Translations under genes and position numbers: made by a program | DNA from: JAKAVN01 sp963734845 | GTDB taxonomy: Bacteria; Desulfobacterota; Binatia; Binatales; Binataceae | Direction of reading: 5' to 3' | Length of the DNA stretch: 64,000 bases | Assembly (NCBI GenBank): GCA_963734845.1 | Contig: CAVTIS010000017.1 | Coordinates: 1-64,000 of the forward strand | In this document: positions 62,669 through 64,000 of the stretch, piece by piece | Numbering within the stretch: the stretch's first letter is position 1 | How the letters are laid out: every line of letters begins with the position of its first letter | The notes under the pieces: generated by a model | The model's database searches: none | Told to the model about the DNA's origin: nothing | The model's input: only the letters and a program-made list of their open reading frames with translations

Positions 62669-63089
62669 CAGTCTTTTGCCTCCCGCCTCTTCATCGCGCC
62701 CGGGGCGAGTTTAAATCAAGAGCGCGCCATAGCCGCCCGCAAGCGGCTTAATGAAAAGTCGCCTTACAAAGGTCAGCGCAAGCGAACTTGGAGCACCCAA
62801 ACAGTGATGAACGAGCAGTTCGGCTTGGTGGTATAGCCAATCAAAGCCAAAGAAAGAGAAGCTAATACATTCAATGCGAAACTATTTGCGGTTAAACAGC
62901 AGATTTAGCAGATTTAATATGGAATCGCTTTATTACATCTGTTACAAAGCTGTACTAGATGCTTAGACGAGCAAACAGTGCTCTTGGTTCCTTTTCGCGA
63001 TTCTTCGGCTTCGGCCCATGTGTCCTCAGGATACAGGGCCAAGGATTTCCATCAAGCCACCTAAAATATTGTTGAGGGGAGAAAGAGAA
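62669..63089. other. AT-richer gap with repeat, no gene
   Basis: About 420 bases with no supported ORF. A clearly AT-rich section (about 62850-62970) contains a direct repeat agcagattta (within cagcagatttagcagattta) and could hold promoters for the following gene. GGGGAG at its right end is the ribosome site for the 63090 gene. Confidence 0.45.
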
Positions 63090-63416
63090 ATGTCCTGGTT
63101 AAAGAAGATTGTAGCTACCATTAGTGGGCAAAGCCCCGAGCAGATAGTCGCGGGAGAGACCTTGCAGGCCGTGCCCAAGGCCGGGTGCTTGACCTCTGAA
63201 GCTGCACCCGCTCCTGCGGCCGGGTCAGCGAGCGCATCTGCCGAAACGGACGACGAAAGCAAGCAGCGCCGTTACTATGTGAAAAAGGGGCTTTACGTCG
63301 ATAACGCGGAGGAGAGAGCGGCGGCCGCACGGGCGGTCGAGACGGCCAGCGAGGAAAGCCCCGACCGACAGCCGGTCGATCTCAAGACACTCTTCCCCAA
63401 GCTGTCGCTCCGTTAG
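63090..63416 (+). CDS. Small hypothetical protein with Ala-rich and charged segments
   Basis: A 108-residue protein from ATG 63090 (GGGGAG 13 bases upstream). The first 30 residues are helical and mildly hydrophobic (SWLKKIVATISGQSPEQIVA), the middle is Ala/Pro/Ser-rich low complexity, and the C-terminal part is a charged helix (RRYYVKKGLYVDNAEERAAA). No family recognised. Confidence 0.5.
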   Translation: MSWLKKIVATISGQSPEQIVAGETLQAVPKAGCLTSEAAPAPAAGSASASAETDDESKQRRYYVKKGLYVDNAEERAAAARAVETASEESPDRQPVDLKTLFPKLSLR

Positions 63417-63631
63417 GATTCCTGCTTGCCGGTACTCTGAACCGATCGCGTAGGGCAATCCTCAGCAGTTAGCACTGCCGTCTATCCCCCAGGTGCGGTC
63501 CGCCTTCGGCGCGGGCGCGGGCCGCACCCTTGACAGGTGGACGGTGAAATAACCAAAACCAGATCGGTAGATAGCGTCGTCCGCCCGGCGACCCGCGCTA
63601 CATGGGGGGCCGGGCGAGGAGGTGGCTTGCG

Positions 63632-64000
63632 ATGTCGACCGGTCATGTTCCCGACCCTGCGGCGATTCGCGCTCGGCTGACTCATCCAGTGGTCGATTCC
63701 GACGGGCATTGGCTCGAATTCGGGCCGGCGATCGGCGAGTACCTCGAGCGCGTGGCCGGGCGCGGCGTGGCCGAGGCGTTTAACGCGCGCAACGGACGAA
63801 TCGTGCGCGATCTCGAACTCACCGTCGAGCAACGCCGCGACGCGCGCCGCCCGCAACAGGGATGGTGGACGTTTCCGACTCGCAACACGCTCGATCGCGC
63901 GACCGCGATGGTACCCCGGCTGCTGTACGAGCGGCTCGACGAGCTCGGTCTGGATTTCTCCGTCCTCTATCCGACCACCGGACTTGCGGTTCCCTTCATC
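63632..64000 (+). CDS. Amidohydrolase_2 family protein (3' truncated by window edge)
   Basis: The first 123 codons of a metal-dependent hydrolase. The opening THPVVDSDGHWLEFGPAIGE carries the DxHxxE-like metal motif, and the later YPTTGLAVP block matches this family. GAGGAGG lies 10 bases before ATG 63632. It resembles the amidohydrolase at 32790 in layout but is a different gene. Confidence 0.85.
   Translation, partial: MSTGHVPDPAAIRARLTHPVVDSDGHWLEFGPAIGEYLERVAGRGVAEAFNARNGRIVRDLELTVEQRRDARRPQQGWWTFPTRNTLDRATAMVPRLLYERLDELGLDFSVLYPTTGLAVPFI

Overview
The window is one contiguous, GC-rich (roughly 60-65 %) stretch of a bacterial chromosome from a Gram-negative-type organism: lipoproteins, an OmpA-like protein, Tat and Sec signals, GatCAB, and Pst/PhoBR are all present. 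The mix of uncultured-soil style catabolic genes (amidohydrolase_2 family, acyl-CoA dehydrogenase, family III CoA-transferase, SDRs, a citrate synthase with an N-terminal HTH, double-zinc-ribbon cyclases) is compatible with Candidatus Binatota or another deltaproteobacteria-like soil lineage. That placement is inference; no rRNA is present to test it.

Layout. (1) 1-7.8 kb: a tandem array of giant signalling proteins (double zinc ribbon - class III nucleotide cyclase - STAND/AAA ATPase - TPR). It contains the tail of one copy, one intact copy, one copy broken by a 1-nt deletion in the cyclase domain, and the decayed N-terminus of another cyclase. (2) 8.2-10.15 kb: an excisionase-like/tyrosine integrase module lodged at the 3' end of tRNA-Gly(CCC). 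(3) 10.3-24.5 kb: housekeeping and envelope genes (DUF882 peptidase-like protein, deoxyhypusine-synthase-like protein, SAM hydrolase, M50 protease, dCMP deaminase, HIT protein, DUF488, DUF2182+DUF1326 pair, M16 protease pair, NorD-like vWA protein). (4) 24.5-36.7 kb: gpmI-eno, then catabolic enzymes (CoA-transferase, HTH-citrate synthase, Zn-alcohol dehydrogenase, amidohydrolase, acyl-CoA dehydrogenase) and a heme catalase. (5) 36.8-41.9 kb: gatCAB on the minus strand, divergent from yraN-serS. (6) 42.1-47.6 kb: pstCAB-phoU-phoB-phoR, a tightly overlapped phosphate operon with no pstS. (7) 47.8-53.5 kb: an SDR and tRNA-Arg(ACG), followed by a gene-poor 4.6 kb segment bounded by a duplicated tRNA-Arg 3' end, which looks like a decayed genomic island. 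(8) 53.6-59.7 kb: two P-type ATPases (Na,K-ATPase-like and MgtA-like) around a UspA gene, with a decayed duplicate of the usp/ATPase junction downstream. (9) 59.7-64 kb: small secreted or orphan genes, an SDR, and the start of another amidohydrolase.

How the genes work together. The clearest functional unit is the Pst-PhoU-PhoBR operon. gatCAB with serS is a translation cluster, gpmI-eno a glycolytic pair, the two M16 genes probably encode one heterodimeric periplasmic protease, and usp-mgtA is a translationally coupled stress/cation unit. The most unusual parts are the recombining cyclase/STAND array beside a tRNA-Gly integration module, the tRNA-Arg-bounded island, and a sharply lower-GC patch inside gatB. 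No CRISPR array, rRNA gene or complete insertion sequence was seen.
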